Below, in pieces: positions 45,147 through 55,121 of a stretch of DNA of 59,090 nt. The position numbers and the translations under genes were made by a program. The stretch is from the NCBI GenBank assembly GCA_016936855.1, contig JAFGXA010000052.1:1-59090 (forward strand). The letters run 5' to 3'. The notes beneath the pieces are model-generated. The model was given only the letters and a program-made list of their open reading frames with translations, was not told the origin of the DNA and searched no databases. Positions within the stretch are counted from its first letter, which is position 1. Each line of letters begins with the position of its first letter. This stretch comes from Gammaproteobacteria bacterium (lineage in GTDB: Bacteria; Pseudomonadota; Gammaproteobacteria; UBA9339).

Positions 45147-46197
45147 AATAATTTTCACGGGAGGCGGTTCAGCAGGACATGTTGTCCCTAATTTAGCAAT
45201 TATAAATGCTCTACAAAAAGACAATTGGCAATCTTTTTATATAGGATCAAAACAAGGAATAGAACGAAAAATCATAGGACAAAAACTGCCATATTTTGCA
45301 ATTGCAAGCGGCAAACTAAGACGCTATTTTAGCTGGCAAAACTTTGTAGACCCTTTAAAAATCTTCCTGGGAATAGTACAAAGTTACTTTCTAATAAAAA
45401 AATTAAAACCGAAAGTAGTCTTCTCTAAAGGTGGATTTGTAAGTTTACCGGTGGTAATTGCGGCCTGGCTTAATAGGGTACCTACTATAATACATGAATC
45501 GGATTTAACCCCGGGTCTTACCAATCGCCTAAGCGCTCCTTTTGCTAGCAAAATATGCTTAACATTTGATGAAACAAAAAAACACCTAAAAACTACAAAC
45601 ACCGTTGTGACTGGCTGCCCAATTAGATCTGAATTATTAAAAGGTAATCCTGAAAATGGTCGAGCCATTTGTGGTTTTAATGACGATAAAAAAATTATCT
45701 TAGTTATTGGTGGCGGGTTGGGCTCAGCAATAATTAATAAAACCATAGAGGATTTATTGCCGAAAATATTAGCAAACTATCAAGTGGTACACATTTGCGG
45801 CAAAGACAAAAAAAACACTTTAAAAATTGCCGGGTACAAAAGCTTTGAATACATTTATGATGAATTAGCCGACATTATGGCATGTGCTGATTTAGTCATA
45901 TCGCGCGCAGGATCCAACACCCTCTATGAGTTATTAACTCTAGGCAAACCACATATCTTAATCCCCTTATCTAAAAAATCTAGCAGAGGAGATCAAATTA
46001 TCAACGCCAATTTCTTCGTAAAACGTGGGTTTAGCAAAGTTATAGATGAAGATACTCTAACCTGCGATCTTCTTCATAAAGAAATTGATAACCTAGCTGA
46101 AGATTTAGATGAAACAAAACAGCGATTAGCTACGTTCAAAAAAACTGATAGTATTAAATTGATTTGTGATATCATTACTAGCGTTGCTGAACAATAA
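45136..46197 (+). CDS. MurG-like GT28 glycosyltransferase
   Basis: 353 aa. FTGGGSAGHVVPNLAI is the N-terminal glycine-rich loop; FSKGGFVSLPVVIAA and IHESDLTPGLTNRL match lipid-II-type MurG; the C-domain has VIGGGLGSAIINKTI and SRAGSNTLYELL with IPLSKKSSRGDQIINA. The wording (GIERKIIG, HESDLTPGL) is nearer to the Firmicute MurG type than to the gammaproteobacterial dcw-cluster one. It is outside any dcw cluster and coupled to a GT2 gene. Either the cell's MurG by replacement or an extra transferase for a surface glycan; the window cannot tell. Confidence 0.85.
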   Translation: MSSRIIFTGGGSAGHVVPNLAIINALQKDNWQSFYIGSKQGIERKIIGQKLPYFAIASGKLRRYFSWQNFVDPLKIFLGIVQSYFLIKKLKPKVVFSKGGFVSLPVVIAAWLNRVPTIIHESDLTPGLTNRLSAPFASKICLTFDETKKHLKTTNTVVTGCPIRSELLKGNPENGRAICGFNDDKKIILVIGGGLGSAIINKTIEDLLPKILANYQVVHICGKDKKNTLKIAGYKSFEYIYDELADIMACADLVISRAGSNTLYELLTLGKPHILIPLSKKSSRGDQIINANFFVKRGFSKVIDEDTLTCDLLHKEIDNLAEDLDETKQRLATFKKTDSIKLICDIITSVAEQ

Positions 46198-46208
46198 GGA
46201 GAAAAACC

Positions 46209-46643
46209 GTGGCTGTATATTCCAACATCTTACTCTGCGTAGAACTATTAGATACTGATAAAAACATAATTAGTAAGGCCCGTGAACTCGCGGATCTACA
46301 TAAAGCAAAGCTGTCGATTATCCATGCCGTAGAACACGTTAGTAGTTATGGTGCCGCTTATGGTGTTGCTATAGGCGCCGAAATTGAGGATATTTTGTTA
46401 AAAAACGCCAAAAAAAGCATAAAAAAACTCGGCAAGAAACTAGATATTCCAGAAGAACAACAAATCATAAAGTTTGGTGCTGCTAGAACTGTGATATTAG
46501 AAGAGGCAGAAAAATCTAAGGCCGATTTAATAGTACTAGGCAGTCACGGACGTCAAGGTATGCGTCTACTTTTAGGTTCAACAGCCAACGCCGTTCTCCA
46601 CGGATCTGCTGTAGACGTATTGGCTGTCAGACTAAAAAATTAA
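46209..46643 (+). CDS. Universal stress protein, UspA family
   Basis: 144 aa, GTG start with AGGAG 7-8 nt upstream. The ATP-binding motif of the family, G-x2-G-x9-G-S, is seen in GSHGRQGMRLLLGSTANAVLH, quoted in part as GSHGRQG and LLLGSTANAV. First strand YSNILLCVELL. Close to UspA of E. coli (144 aa). It lies 11 bp after the MurG-like gene, perhaps in one transcript. Role in stress survival is inferred from the family. Confidence 0.93.
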   Translation: MAVYSNILLCVELLDTDKNIISKARELADLHKAKLSIIHAVEHVSSYGAAYGVAIGAEIEDILLKNAKKSIKKLGKKLDIPEEQQIIKFGAARTVILEEAEKSKADLIVLGSHGRQGMRLLLGSTANAVLHGSAVDVLAVRLKN

Positions 46644-46659
46644 CTTAACGCTAATAACA

Positions 46660-49600
46660 CTAAACCTTATTAGCTTTATCTACAGCCAAGAAAGTATACA
46701 TGGTTGGAATCACGAACAACGTAAATAAAGTACCAACTAACATACCACCAACAATGGTCCAGCCTATCTGTTGACGACTAACAGCACCAGCTCCTGTCGC
46801 CAAAGCCAAAGGTAGGGCGCCTAAAATCATAGCACATGTAGTCATCAAAATCGGACGTAAACGGATTGATGCAGCTTGTAAAATAGCATCGCGCAAAGGA
46901 ACACCAACTTCCTGTAATTGATTGGCAAATTCCACCATTAAAATACCGTGCTTACTAATCAAACCAACTAGCGTAATAATCCCTATTTCAGAGTAAATGT
47001 TTAAGGTGCCACCAATGATATGCAAAGTTAAAAGAGCTCCCATGGTTGACAATGGTACTGTTAACATAACAATCAAGGGATCAACAAAACTTTCAAATTG
47101 TGCCGCCAATACTAAATAAATAAAAATTATGGCAAACAAAAAGGTAAATAGCATTTGCGAACCCTCTTCAACAAATTGCCTTGAAGTACCAGCAAAATCA
47201 TACTCAACACCTTTTGGTAAAACCTTTTGAGCTGCTTTCTCTAAGTAATTAAGCGCATCACTTAACGTATACCCAGGAACAGTGCTTGCCTGAAGAGTTG
47301 CCGCGCGCATCTGCTGAAAATGATTTAAACTTTGCGGTTCAACGCTATTTTCTATACTAACTATATTATCAAGCGGCGTTAATTCTCCGCTCGCAGTGCG
47401 CACATTAAGTTCACGTAAAACATTAGATGTTTTACTAAAACGATCCTCTATTTCTGGAATAACGTTGTAGCTATAACCACCCATCGAAAAACGTGTTACC
47501 GTTGGTTCCGCAAGTGACACATTAAGAGCATTGGCAATCGCCTGCATGCCTATTCCTAAACTTGCAGCCTTATCACGATTTATTTTTATATTTAACTGCG
47601 GTTTATCAATATTCAAATCTGAGTTAGCATTAATAATAGCTGGATTCTTGCGCACTTCTGCCAGAAGCTTTTGCATAGCATTATTTAAAACTGTATAGCT
47701 ACCAGTTGTTTTCAACACAAACATAATCGGCATGAAAGAATCGGAGCCAGGTAAGCTTGATGGATTCATCGCAAAAGCTTGCACGCCAGGAACTGCAAAT
47801 AGTTGCGGCCTAATTTCCTTCAAAATAGCATTCACATCCCGCTTACGCTTTGACCAATCCTTTAGCTTTACAAGAGAATAAGCAGAATTAACTCCATTTG
47901 GCTCACCATTAATAGTCAAATAATTCTGAATTTCAGGAACTTTTTTGTAAATATTCGCGAACTCACTAGTATATTTCTTAGTATAATCTAGATTGGCGGA
48001 AGTGGGGGCTGTCACTAAACTAAGAATGAATCCTTCGTCTTCTTTAGGAGCTAATTCGCTCGGCAAAAACAGATATAAAAAGTAAGTCGCAACTAAAATT
48101 AACAATAAACCAAACACAACCCCCCAACGAATTCTTAACACCAACTCCAAAGCATGACGATAAATTTCTGCCAATTTATCCGTCACTCTATGTATATAAT
48201 TAGCCAGCTTACCGTTCAAAACTCCTGTAGTTATAATGCGTGAACACATCATCGGCGATAACGTAAGTGCCAAAAAGCCAGAAATAATTACCGCTGATGC
48301 TAAAGTAAAAGCAAACTCACGGAACAAAGATCCAGTTAACCCAGTTGTAAAGCCAATAGGGGCATAAACTGCCGCCAAGGTCAACGTCATAGATATAACA
48401 GCAAACTTTATCTCTCTTGCACCAATTAAAGCAGCATCAATTGGGCTTTTGCCTTCGGCAAGATGACGGTGAATATTTTCCGATACAACAATGGCATCAT
48501 CTACAACCATACCAATTGCTAAAACCAAGGCCAGCAAGGTTAAGGTATTAATACTGTAACCAAACAATAGCATAACCCCACAAACACCTATTAATGACAG
48601 AGGAATGGCAATGGTTGGAATCAATAGTGTGCGCAGGGAACCTAAAAATAAGAACACAACAATAATCACAAAAATAGCCGCCTCAATTATGGTATGCATA
48701 ACCTCAACAATAGATTTGTGAATGTAATTGGCTGAATCCCAAAAAGTCTTAGCTTTAATGTCTGATGGCAGGGCGTGCAAGATCGCTGGAAAATGTCTTT
48801 GAACTTCTTTTGAAATATCTAGTGGATTAGCATTGGATTTTGCCATTAAAGCGATTACCACGGCTTTCTCACCATCAGCTCTTACATCAATATCGTGATT
48901 AGTGGCGCCTAATTTAGCATCCCCAACATCCATAATTCTTACCGGTGTGTTATTGTCGTCATAAACAATTAATTTACGAAACTGCTCACTACTCGATAAA
49001 TCGGTAATTGGATGTAACGCATACTCCTGCGATGCACTATCTAGCTTACCAGCCGCTGCCTGTAAATTACCAGCATTAAGCGCATCAAAAATATCATTTG
49101 GAGTAACTCCGCGTGCTGACATCTTGCTTGGATCTAACCAGATACGCATCGCATATTGCGGACCCCAAATATCAGCACTGGCCACACCCGGTAGAGTTTG
49201 TAACATAGGTTGTACAATACGTAATAACTTATCGGACAACTCTTCTCGCGGCATATCTTTGCTAGTGAACGCTAAAAACATCACTGGAAAAGCATTAGGA
49301 TCATTTTTTCTAACCACAGGATCATTAACGTCTTTGGGTAACTTATATCGCACAGAAGATACTTTAGAGTTTATATCGGATACTGCCTGATTTATATCAT
49401 ATCCAAGCTTAAAGTGAGCAGTGACCCTACTTTCTCCCTGAGAGCTGCTTGAAGTTATATAGTCCAAGCCATCAACTCCCGAAATTGCTGATTCAACGGG
49501 AGTTGTAACAAAACTTTCCATTAAATCGGCGCCAGCACCTGGGTAAGTTACATCAATAGAAACAACCGTTGCATCGATCTTCGGAAAAAGCCTAACCGGC

Positions 49601-49704
49601 AACGCAAAGAAAGCTCGAACACCAACTAACAATAAAATAAGACTTATAACGCTGGCTAAAACCGGCCGTCTTATAAAAACATCAGTAAAACTAGTGATTT
49701 TCAT
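46660..49704 (-). CDS. RND efflux pump inner-membrane permease (AcrB/MexB-like)
   Basis: 1014 aa, the two-times-six-segment HAE1 layout: TM1 at about 14-31, two large periplasmic loops, and TM4 with the proton-relay pair in AIGMVVDDAIVVSENI. FIRRPVLASVISLILLLVG and FRFAF-type GSLFREFAFTLASAV fit the family. C-terminal half repeats with GIITLVGLISKHGILMVEFANQL. It should work with the adaptor gene upstream and a TolC-like channel encoded elsewhere to export drugs or bile-like compounds. Overlaps the adaptor by 14 bp. Confidence 0.95.
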   Translation of the reverse strand: MKITSFTDVFIRRPVLASVISLILLLVGVRAFFALPVRLFPKIDATVVSIDVTYPGAGADLMESFVTTPVESAISGVDGLDYITSSSSQGESRVTAHFKLGYDINQAVSDINSKVSSVRYKLPKDVNDPVVRKNDPNAFPVMFLAFTSKDMPREELSDKLLRIVQPMLQTLPGVASADIWGPQYAMRIWLDPSKMSARGVTPNDIFDALNAGNLQAAAGKLDSASQEYALHPITDLSSSEQFRKLIVYDDNNTPVRIMDVGDAKLGATNHDIDVRADGEKAVVIALMAKSNANPLDISKEVQRHFPAILHALPSDIKAKTFWDSANYIHKSIVEVMHTIIEAAIFVIIVVFLFLGSLRTLLIPTIAIPLSLIGVCGVMLLFGYSINTLTLLALVLAIGMVVDDAIVVSENIHRHLAEGKSPIDAALIGAREIKFAVISMTLTLAAVYAPIGFTTGLTGSLFREFAFTLASAVIISGFLALTLSPMMCSRIITTGVLNGKLANYIHRVTDKLAEIYRHALELVLRIRWGVVFGLLLILVATYFLYLFLPSELAPKEDEGFILSLVTAPTSANLDYTKKYTSEFANIYKKVPEIQNYLTINGEPNGVNSAYSLVKLKDWSKRKRDVNAILKEIRPQLFAVPGVQAFAMNPSSLPGSDSFMPIMFVLKTTGSYTVLNNAMQKLLAEVRKNPAIINANSDLNIDKPQLNIKINRDKAASLGIGMQAIANALNVSLAEPTVTRFSMGGYSYNVIPEIEDRFSKTSNVLRELNVRTASGELTPLDNIVSIENSVEPQSLNHFQQMRAATLQASTVPGYTLSDALNYLEKAAQKVLPKGVEYDFAGTSRQFVEEGSQMLFTFLFAIIFIYLVLAAQFESFVDPLIVMLTVPLSTMGALLTLHIIGGTLNIYSEIGIITLVGLISKHGILMVEFANQLQEVGVPLRDAILQAASIRLRPILMTTCAMILGALPLALATGAGAVSRQQIGWTIVGGMLVGTLFTLFVIPTMYTFLAVDKANKV

Positions 49705-50740
49705 GGTGATTCCCTATCATGTTCATGGCTACAACCTGCGCACCCTCATACACCTTATTCGTTCCAGCGCTAACAACTTGATCACCCGCATTAACACCTT
49801 GCTTAATTAAAATCCCTTCTGTTCCGCGCTTACCCAGCGTCACTTTTGTTTTAACAGCATGACCCTTTACAATTTTATATACATATGTGCCAGCTTCAGA
49901 GTAAACAATTGCACTCTGCGGTACAGCAACTGATGCTTCAGTCTTGCCTAAAAACAACGTAACTTCTACAAACATGCCGGGCATGAGCTTATTATTATCA
50001 TTGGGAACGCTAGCACGCACCGCTAAACTACGAGTATTTTTATCGACCACCGATTCTGTGGCATAAACTGTTCCTTTAAATTGCTGACCCGGGTAAGAAT
50101 CGCTAGTAAATGTGATCTTGTCTCCCTTGTTGATGTGCCCAAAATAAACCTCCGGCACTGTAAAATCTACACGCAGTGGATTCAACTGCTGTAAATTAAT
50201 CAGAGGCTCACCTTCTGTCACCATATCTCCTAAATCAACCTTGGATAAGCCGAGTTTTCCATCAAATGGTGCTTCCACAATATGCTGATTTAGTTCAGCT
50301 GTAATCTCTTCGATATTAGCGCTAGCACTTTGCATTTTTTCCTTAAGCGTATCCAGACTTGCCTTAGATACCGCATTCTTTTTATATAACTCGGCAGCAC
50401 GATTATAATTAATTTCGCTCAAAGCATATGCTGCCCGAGCCTCTTTTAACTGAGCTTGCAAAACAGACGGATCAATTTCAAACAACAAATCGCCCTTTTT
50501 AACATCCAATCCTGAATCAGCGTGAATTTTAGTTATTTTACCAATAACTTCTGCTTTAATTGTCACTCCTTGCAAGGCAGCTAAAGACCCTGTTACTTCA
50601 ATTTTAGGCTGCCAATTAACCTTTTTAGCGACAGTAACATTCACCATTGCCGGCGGCAGTTTTTGCACACTTTTTGGCGCCGCAAACGCAGCGCTAACAC
50701 ACAAACTACTCAACAAAACGCTAACCACTAACTTTCGCAT
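49691..50740 (-). CDS. RND efflux periplasmic adaptor (HlyD/MFP family)
   Basis: 349 aa. Signal peptide (cleavage after AAFA, residue 20). Lipoyl-like halves bracket a coiled-coil hairpin: LAALQGVTIKAEVIGKI and GDLLFEIDPSVLQAQLKEAR, then VEAPFDGKLGLSKVDLGDMV; then a beta-barrel domain with VDFTVPEVYFGHI and the C-terminal AVPQSAIVYSEAGTYVYKI. Not a lipoprotein. The MexH/MdtA-type adaptors are the closest by wording. First gene of the pump operon. It lies downstream of the VgrG-lipase gene on the same strand, 64 bp away. Confidence 0.94.
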   Translation of the reverse strand: MRKLVVSVLLSSLCVSAAFAAPKSVQKLPPAMVNVTVAKKVNWQPKIEVTGSLAALQGVTIKAEVIGKITKIHADSGLDVKKGDLLFEIDPSVLQAQLKEARAAYALSEINYNRAAELYKKNAVSKASLDTLKEKMQSASANIEEITAELNQHIVEAPFDGKLGLSKVDLGDMVTEGEPLINLQQLNPLRVDFTVPEVYFGHINKGDKITFTSDSYPGQQFKGTVYATESVVDKNTRSLAVRASVPNDNNKLMPGMFVEVTLFLGKTEASVAVPQSAIVYSEAGTYVYKIVKGHAVKTKVTLGKRGTEGILIKQGVNAGDQVVSAGTNKVYEGAQVVAMNMIGNHHENH

Positions 50741-50804
50741 CCTTTAATCCTCGGTTAAATAAAGCAAATCCTGATTATATCGTCTTTTCTAAAGCCGTTG
50801 CAAT

Positions 50805-53800
50805 TCAGAGCATAAAAAACCCGCGTTTAATGCCATAATCATCATTAACAATCCATCTCTTATAAACCATATCGGTCATTGTTTGAGATGGAATTTTCAT
50901 GCCAGAGTGACTATAAAGCCAATTACTCTGATCAATCGAATATAACTTATCACCAAGCAATCGCTTAGTGCTGTTATCAACTCCGGCATAACCCATAGCA
51001 GGCATAACGTAGTGACCTATTTTTTTTGCTATTAACTCTTTGTTCAACCAACCTAATATATCAGCTAATAATTTACACTTATGAATTTCCGGACCAAACA
51101 TTAAAAGGCGCAAAGTGCTATCATCCAATAGGCGCTCAATTACATTATCAACCAACCCCCAGATACTTTTATGAAATTGCTGGCGAAATTGCTCTCGACC
51201 TCTTTGGGTAAACAGCTTACGAGGAGAAACACCTAAATATTCAGCCAACCAATAAGCGATATTTAATATTTCATCATGGCGACTTGATAAAACCGTAAAC
51301 TTTTTGGCGGCTTTATGCGCATAAATAAAACTACCATTTCGCTTAAATGTTGTATCGAGCTGGATATCATTCGAAAGTGCTGTATTTGGAACCGCAGCCT
51401 CCCATAAAAAAACTTGCTCTAAATAATTATCTTTATTAGACAAACCCAGATCATTCATTGCTGTTAATAAAACACGATTTCCCAAGCTATGCGCTATAAC
51501 ATAAATTTTAATATCGTACCTTTTAAGCTGATCAAACAATTTAACCAGTTTATGTCCAGCTTGATTTGCACCTTCCTCATTTTCAATGTAAAGGAAGCTA
51601 TTTTTCAGCCCACCACCATACTTATCTCCAGGCCATGCGTAATTTATAATACGCCTGTATTTACTATAATCGGTATGATCAAAAAACCCTGCCGCCGAAT
51701 TCAGGTTGTTTTCCATATGTATAAGCCAATTGTGAGCATCACAACCATTTAAACGTTGATCGTCTGCAAACCAATCCATACTGTCTAATAAAAAATCTGA
51801 AAATTTTTTCGGCACAGGAAAGCAACTAGTTATCAAATCAATGTTTCTATAAACAGAGCAATAAGATTTATCAAAAATGGGCGTAGATTTTATAAGCCAC
51901 TTTTTAATGTTTGTTTCAAGAACATATTCCTTACTATAATTTACACTTACAAGCTCCTTTGGAAAACACCCAAATGGCACATTAAAACCATGAATAAAAA
52001 CAATAGCTGTTCGATTTGCCGCTTTAAAATATTCCAATTCTTTTTGCGATAACAGCACATCGTTTTTGCGACTATTTTTGATAACAGGTTGCGTTAATAA
52101 TTTAATTTCATTACGCCTTCTAACATAAAACTTAGACCTACTTGACGGAAACTGCGGCACATCATTTACGCCAATAATAGCAGATGGGGCCTGAACGTTA
52201 ACCAACTGACCAACACTAGCCTCAGGCAAAGTAGAGCGATTGCTTGCCACGCTTATAAGAGTTTTATGTGTACCATACGAAACCCTAATATAATCACCAT
52301 TGATCATAACTGACCTATTTGCATGGTAGTCATTACGCCAAACAATATTTAAAAGTTCCTTGTTGCTTTTTTGTTTGTCTATATCCGGCACATGAACCAC
52401 CGCATTAGCACCTGCATTCAGCGAGGCTGCACCATAAAAAAATAATTCATGTGCTTGCAAATTTAATCTGTTAGTCTTTATAGAACAACTACCATTGCAA
52501 AAATCAATGAACATAAAATCATTATTCATTGTTATAGCTTGATCGGCAGTAAATACAACATTATTGTCAGCAAAAATATTTATGTCGCCAAAAAAAGAAT
52601 GACATAAAAAATCGCTACAATTAACCATATTTAGTTTATCGCATGCAGAAATTTCACAATTACGAAAAACCAACAACTTAACATCTAGTTTTTGTAAAAA
52701 CGAAATATCACTTCCAGCGCAAAAATAAACATTATTCTTCGATAGATACTTAATATTCCCACTCTTTGTTTGAGAAAAATAATTACCATCAATATATTTG
52801 TTTGATGTAATGCTTGATTCAAGCAAGAAGTTATCTGTTTTACATTTAAAAAAATCTTTTGATGAAAACAAAATATCAGATTTCTTGGCTTGCAATTCTA
52901 TTCTTTTATTATTTTGTTGCGAATATAAGATAGAGCTAGATGATAAATTACTGCTTGCCAAAAGAAGATATCCGTCATTCTGCAAATCTTGCACAACAAA
53001 ATCATTACCATCATTCGTATTTATACAATGTTGGTAGTTATTGCTTGAGATTATAGGAGAGATTTGAGATTCAGTCGGCAAAACACCAACAATAACAGCG
53101 TTCTCGACACGCCCATCCAAACAATACAAAACAACCTTGCTGTCTTTCGGAATATAAGCAGAAAAGCTCGATGCTTGCGCTAATAACATCGCAGAATCAA
53201 TCGTACCAAATGGAAAGCTGAATTGATTTTCTCCCATAATAACTGGCAACAAGTGATTGATTGGTGCAGGCAAAATATCGCATCCTCTTTCATGCCGGAC
53301 ATCCCCAGTTGATTGCTCACAGCTTACAGCTATAAAACTCATTTCATAAACAGCTTGTTTATTTTTTCTTCCACAAAAATTACACAAATCAGTTTGTTCT
53401 GCATTTATATTGATGGAAAAAACACGCAACTTTTGATTATTTTTAAAAAAGACTGAATTTAAATCCATATCAACAAAATCACCAACAACCGAACCTAAAA
53501 AAATCTTTTTGCCGTCACAATCAACACTTTTCTGCTTTATTAAAAGATATTTATTGTTTTTCACTTCGCTCTGATGCAATACATCAAGATTATCGGTGAT
53601 AACAAGCTTATAAGATTGCGCCTGCTGCTTAAAAAAATATATCAATCCATATTCTTTCAACAATGCAACCAAAAAAGTGAGGCAATCCATCTTATACTGC
53701 ATTCTTAGTTCAAGTGGCGCATAATGTTTTGATAGAGAAATAACAAATTCGTTTGGCAACAATCCAGAGCTAAGCAACAAACTATCAAAAATGTCCTGCA

Positions 53801-54149
53801 AACTTGTATTAGAAAAAACAGAAGAAACCACGTGATTTTCCAATAAAGAAATCGGCGAAAAAAGCAAAATATTATATGTATAAACAGACTCTAAGCCAAC
53901 ATATTCATCCAAATAAAGCGACCGCAATATACCATGTAAATACTTATTAGAATTACTATTATAAATCGTGATTTTTGCGCGATGCCCCAATATATCATCT
54001 GCGATTATCTTTTTTTTACTAATAAGCTTAAGAAAAATACTATAGTTGCTGCTAAATTCGTAATTATTAAGCCTGAAACTTAACAGAAAAGTATCAGCAC
54101 AAATAAAATCGTCTATTTCTAGCGCAAATTGTGGTTCATTGGCATGCAT
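50805..54149 (-). CDS. VgrG-like spike protein fused to a C-terminal alpha/beta-hydrolase (lipase-like)
   Basis: 1114 aa. Residues 1-~380 follow VgrG gp27-like organisation (LLSFRLNNYEFSSNY, an LLEYGLIYFF-type strand in LKEYGLIYFF); ~380-620 are beta-rich, repetitive and Asn/Ser-rich, like the gp5 needle. From ~700 an alpha/beta-hydrolase of the DUF900 sort begins: oxyanion IVFIHGFN (His720), a Ser nucleophile in VIAHSLGNRV (Ser888), Asp959 in SRHDEILN and a possible catalytic His1081 in LYSHSGMK. It looks like an evolved type VI spike carrying a lipase. No T6SS structural genes, PAAR, adaptor or immunity gene are next to it. The hairpin at 54151-54180 ends one base before the ATG. Confidence 0.85.
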   Translation of the reverse strand: MHANEPQFALEIDDFICADTFLLSFRLNNYEFSSNYSIFLKLISKKKIIADDILGHRAKITIYNSNSNKYLHGILRSLYLDEYVGLESVYTYNILLFSPISLLENHVVSSVFSNTSLQDIFDSLLLSSGLLPNEFVISLSKHYAPLELRMQYKMDCLTFLVALLKEYGLIYFFKQQAQSYKLVITDNLDVLHQSEVKNNKYLLIKQKSVDCDGKKIFLGSVVGDFVDMDLNSVFFKNNQKLRVFSININAEQTDLCNFCGRKNKQAVYEMSFIAVSCEQSTGDVRHERGCDILPAPINHLLPVIMGENQFSFPFGTIDSAMLLAQASSFSAYIPKDSKVVLYCLDGRVENAVIVGVLPTESQISPIISSNNYQHCINTNDGNDFVVQDLQNDGYLLLASSNLSSSSILYSQQNNKRIELQAKKSDILFSSKDFFKCKTDNFLLESSITSNKYIDGNYFSQTKSGNIKYLSKNNVYFCAGSDISFLQKLDVKLLVFRNCEISACDKLNMVNCSDFLCHSFFGDINIFADNNVVFTADQAITMNNDFMFIDFCNGSCSIKTNRLNLQAHELFFYGAASLNAGANAVVHVPDIDKQKSNKELLNIVWRNDYHANRSVMINGDYIRVSYGTHKTLISVASNRSTLPEASVGQLVNVQAPSAIIGVNDVPQFPSSRSKFYVRRRNEIKLLTQPVIKNSRKNDVLLSQKELEYFKAANRTAIVFIHGFNVPFGCFPKELVSVNYSKEYVLETNIKKWLIKSTPIFDKSYCSVYRNIDLITSCFPVPKKFSDFLLDSMDWFADDQRLNGCDAHNWLIHMENNLNSAAGFFDHTDYSKYRRIINYAWPGDKYGGGLKNSFLYIENEEGANQAGHKLVKLFDQLKRYDIKIYVIAHSLGNRVLLTAMNDLGLSNKDNYLEQVFLWEAAVPNTALSNDIQLDTTFKRNGSFIYAHKAAKKFTVLSSRHDEILNIAYWLAEYLGVSPRKLFTQRGREQFRQQFHKSIWGLVDNVIERLLDDSTLRLLMFGPEIHKCKLLADILGWLNKELIAKKIGHYVMPAMGYAGVDNSTKRLLGDKLYSIDQSNWLYSHSGMKIPSQTMTDMVYKRWIVNDDYGIKRGFFML

Positions 54150-54150
54150 A

Positions 54151-54180
54151 GCTGCCGTTATGCCAAAATTAAACGGCAGC
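54151..54180 (-). promoter_or_regulatory. Perfect 9-bp inverted repeat abutting the VgrG-lipase start codon
   Basis: GCTGCCGTT (54151-54159) and AACGGCAGC (54172-54180) with a 12-nt loop. On the coding strand the hairpin ends one nucleotide before ATG, exactly where a ribosome-binding site should be; none is visible. It may control translation or act as a ssb terminator lacking a T-run. Confidence 0.55.
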
Positions 54181-54213
54181 TACAATACAGTAAATTTTAT
54201 TTAACCGTTTCGA

Positions 54214-54702
54214 CTAAAATGGAATATCATCCTCAATAAAATCACTGCTGGCGCCGCTATTAACATTAGCACCATGCATATTATTTGAGTTTCCGTAATT
54301 GTTATTAGAAGATGTACGTGCATCATCACCATGACGATGATGATCATCAAAAGAACCAGATCCACCCTTGCTATCTAACATATGCATCTCACTGGCAATA
54401 ACTTCCGTAGTGTAACGATCAACACCAGTCTTATCTTGCCATTTGCGAGTTCTAATGCTTCCTTCAATATACACCTTAGAACCTTTATGTAAATACTCGC
54501 CAACAATTTCAGCCAACCTATTAAAGAAAACTACTCTATGCCACTCTGTTCTCTCTTCTAAATCACCAGACTGTTTATTTCTCCAGCTCTCGCTCGTAGC
54601 CAACGATATATTAGCAACTGCGCTTCCGTTTGGAGTGTATCTCACCTCAGGATCATTGCCTAAATTACCAATTAAAATAACTTTATTTACACCTCTTGTC
54701 AT
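54214..54702 (-). CDS. ssb: Single-stranded DNA-binding protein
   Basis: 162 aa. OB fold residues 1-~110 ([60 protein letters not shown], in part), then an Asn/Gly/His/Ser-rich linker and the acidic C-terminal tip DFIEDDIPF that recruits replication and repair partners. Length close to E. coli (178). The usual neighbour uvrA is not in the window; the VgrG-lipase gene follows. Confidence 0.98.
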   Translation of the reverse strand: MTRGVNKVILIGNLGNDPEVRYTPNGSAVANISLATSESWRNKQSGDLEERTEWHRVVFFNRLAEIVGEYLHKGSKVYIEGSIRTRKWQDKTGVDRYTTEVIASEMHMLDSKGGSGSFDDHHRHGDDARTSSNNNYGNSNNMHGANVNSGASSDFIEDDIPF

Positions 54703-54866
54703 ATCCTAAACTCCACGTTTCATTAATCAAAAAAATACACAAGACATTCTAACTGCGATAACTTAAAAGGTCACGAAAAGTTTCAGAACTAGTTGTTTTT
54801 ACGGTAGTGAAATACAAAAGGACAAACCCTATACTTCTCCCCTACAGAACTTACAGGAGTTTAATT

Positions 54867-55121
54867 ATGACAATAGAATTGGGTGAAAATCATCCCGACA
54901 TCAGTTTCACAAAACGAGAGGCAGAGTGCATGTGGTATTTTCTGAAAGGACAAACTATGCGCGCTGTAGCTTCTATTTTCAATTTATCACCAAGAACTGT
55001 TGAGTTTTATGCCAACAACATGAAAAAGAAACTATCGTGCAAAACCAAATCTGAACTAATCGATCAAGTTTTAAAAAGTGACTTTAGAGCCAACGCTAAA
55101 GCTATCTTGGGGTTAGAATAA
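54867..55121 (+). CDS. LuxR-type helix-turn-helix protein, DNA-binding domain only
   Basis: 84 aa from the ATG at 54867, with GGAG 8 nt upstream; the longer frame from 54807 is rejected. The whole protein is the C-terminal LuxR/FixJ HTH: FTKREAECMWYFLKGQTMRAVA and LSPRTVEFYANNMKKKL with the recognition helix, quoted in part. No receiver or autoinducer domain. Legionella-like bacteria carry several such orphan HTH proteins. Its last 20 bp overlap the convergent NlpC/P60 gene. Confidence 0.88.
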   Translation: MTIELGENHPDISFTKREAECMWYFLKGQTMRAVASIFNLSPRTVEFYANNMKKKLSCKTKSELIDQVLKSDFRANAKAILGLE

